Both the position numbers and the translations under genes were made by a program. This document shows positions 62,023 to 62,639 of a stretch of DNA of 62,639 nt, in pieces (the first letter of the stretch is position 1; every line of letters starts with the position of its first letter). Location: positions 1-62,639 of the forward strand of contig CABSJA010000006.1 of NCBI GenBank assembly GCA_902477915.1. Reading direction: 5' to 3'. The notes beneath the pieces are model-generated. The model searched no databases and was not told the origin of the DNA. It saw nothing but the letters and a program-made list of their open reading frames with translations. This stretch comes from an uncultured Veillonella sp. (GTDB taxonomy: Bacteria; Bacillota; Negativicutes; Veillonellales; Veillonellaceae).

Positions 62023-62132
62023 GTTTTTACCTCACACTAGCGTATGGCGTTATATGGTTCGACATCACATCTTTAATTCCTCTTTTATTTTTGAAAATCC
62101 ACGAAGCGAAAACTTTTTTATTTTAGGCATAC

Positions 62133-62156
62133 AAAAAAGGCGCCCCGAAGGGCGCC
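62133..62156 (-). terminator. eno terminator
   Basis: GGCGCCC/GGGCGCC stem with a UUCG tetraloop and six U residues on the minus strand, about 28 bases after the eno stop. Confidence 0.95.
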
Positions 62157-62184
62157 CTTATTGGACTATTAGATATAACGTATC

Positions 62185-62639
62185 TTATTTTAAATTATAG
62201 AAAACGTCATTACCTTTATATTGAGCTGTTTCGTATAACATTTCTTCAATGCGAAGCAATTGGTTATATTTTGCTACACGTTCAGAACGAGCAGGTGCAC
62301 CTGTCTTAATTTGACCGGCATTTACAGCTACCGCAATATCAGCGATAAATGTATCTTCTGTTTCACCAGAGCGGTGAGATACTACACATGTATAGCCAGC
62401 GCGTTTAGCAAGCTCCATAGCGTCGAATGCTTCTGTTAAAGTGCCGATTTGGTTAACTTTTACAAGAATGGAGTTACCTACACCAAGCTCAATACCGCGA
62501 GCCAAACGTTTTGTGTTAGTTACGAATAAATCATCACCAACAAGTTGTACGCGATCGCCAAGGCGTTCTGTCAACAATTTCCAGCCATCCCAATCTTCTT
62601 CAGCAAGACCATCTTCGATGGATACGATTGGGTATTTAC
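62185..62639 (-). CDS. eno: Enolase (C-terminal part; 5' end off the window)
   Basis: About 151 residues visible, reading YPIVSIEDGLAEEDWDGWKLL and so on without a break from the window edge. Metal ligand Asp in LVGDDLFVTN, catalytic Lys in ILVKVNQIGTLTEA, SHRSGETEDTFIADIAV and the final EEMLYETAQYKGNDVFYN. Converts 2-phosphoglycerate to PEP. Ends at a strong UUCG terminator. Confidence 0.98.
   Translation of the reverse strand, partial: KYPIVSIEDGLAEEDWDGWKLLTERLGDRVQLVGDDLFVTNTKRLARGIELGVGNSILVKVNQIGTLTEAFDAMELAKRAGYTCVVSHRSGETEDTFIADIAVAVNAGQIKTGAPARSERVAKYNQLLRIEEMLYETAQYKGNDVFYNLK

Noticed and set aside
62065..62130. 21-codon frame MPKIKKFSLRGFSKIKEELKM between eno and pilB
   Set aside because: Its ATG follows the eno U tract directly, without a ribosome-binding site; probably chance.
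1..62639. CRISPR arrays, insertion sequences, prophage genes, rRNA operons
   Set aside because: No regularly spaced repeats, transposase or integrase motifs, phage genes or rRNA sequences were seen while reading the window.

Overview
The window reads as chromosomal core DNA of a low-to-mid GC, diderm, anaerobic Firmicute of the class Negativicutes, most like Veillonella. This is inferred from gene content, operon layout and general protein character; no database was searched. Supporting signs are the SufCBD Fe-S system, a perfect CIRCE element before groES-groEL, a PpsR/CcpN/PpsA gluconeogenesis set as expected for a lactate user, efflux and pilus genes of a double-membrane cell, and GerM-type and AMIN-amidase genes of a Firmicute lineage. 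Almost everything is on the minus strand. The exceptions are rpmB and a class A penicillin-binding protein, each divergent from its neighbour.

Layout from left to right (minus-strand genes are transcribed right to left): sufC-sufB-sufD (sufD cut by the window edge), with a leader that holds a promoter, a terminator-like hairpin and a dyad; lysA; doxX; groES-groEL under CIRCE; then one tightly overlapping operon, thiL-tsaE-tsaB-rimI-tsaD-histidine kinase-ANTAR regulator. Next come acpS-nnr(E/D)-secreted metallo-beta-lactamase lipoprotein and an amidase-GerMN lipoprotein pair; a propeller-like orphan; tRNA-Leu(CAA) with a consensus promoter; the operon guaB-tagA/wecG-psd-pssA-GT2-surE; a 4-oxalocrotonate tautomerase homologue; recG and, divergently, rpmB; ccpN-ppsR-dgt and ppsA.

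An AT-rich island at about 32.9-35.2 kb follows a Nudix gene. It carries three related multi-membrane-span proteins and one small membrane protein of unknown function. Two of them are a clear tandem duplication that even copied the ribosome-binding site of the following gene. Beyond it lie tyrS, the divergent PBP1A gene, U32 peptidase-mutS2, thioesterase-pheS-pheT, a MacA/MacB-type three-gene efflux system, and aroK-pfkA, where aroK has a long basic tail overlapping pfkA.

The right end (about 53.9-62.0 kb) is a compact type IV pilus/transformation-pilus operon: pilB, pilT, pilC, pilA, prepilin peptidase, four minor prepilin-like genes, pilM, pilN and a PilO-like gene. It has no pilP or secretin. 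Its peculiarities are a 42-residue prepilin leader, a short PilB without the zinc-cysteine motif, a PilT with ten cysteines in its first 100 residues, a prepilin peptidase without the methylase domain, and minor pilins without Glu5. The window ends inside eno, whose UUCG-capped terminator separates it from the pilus operon.
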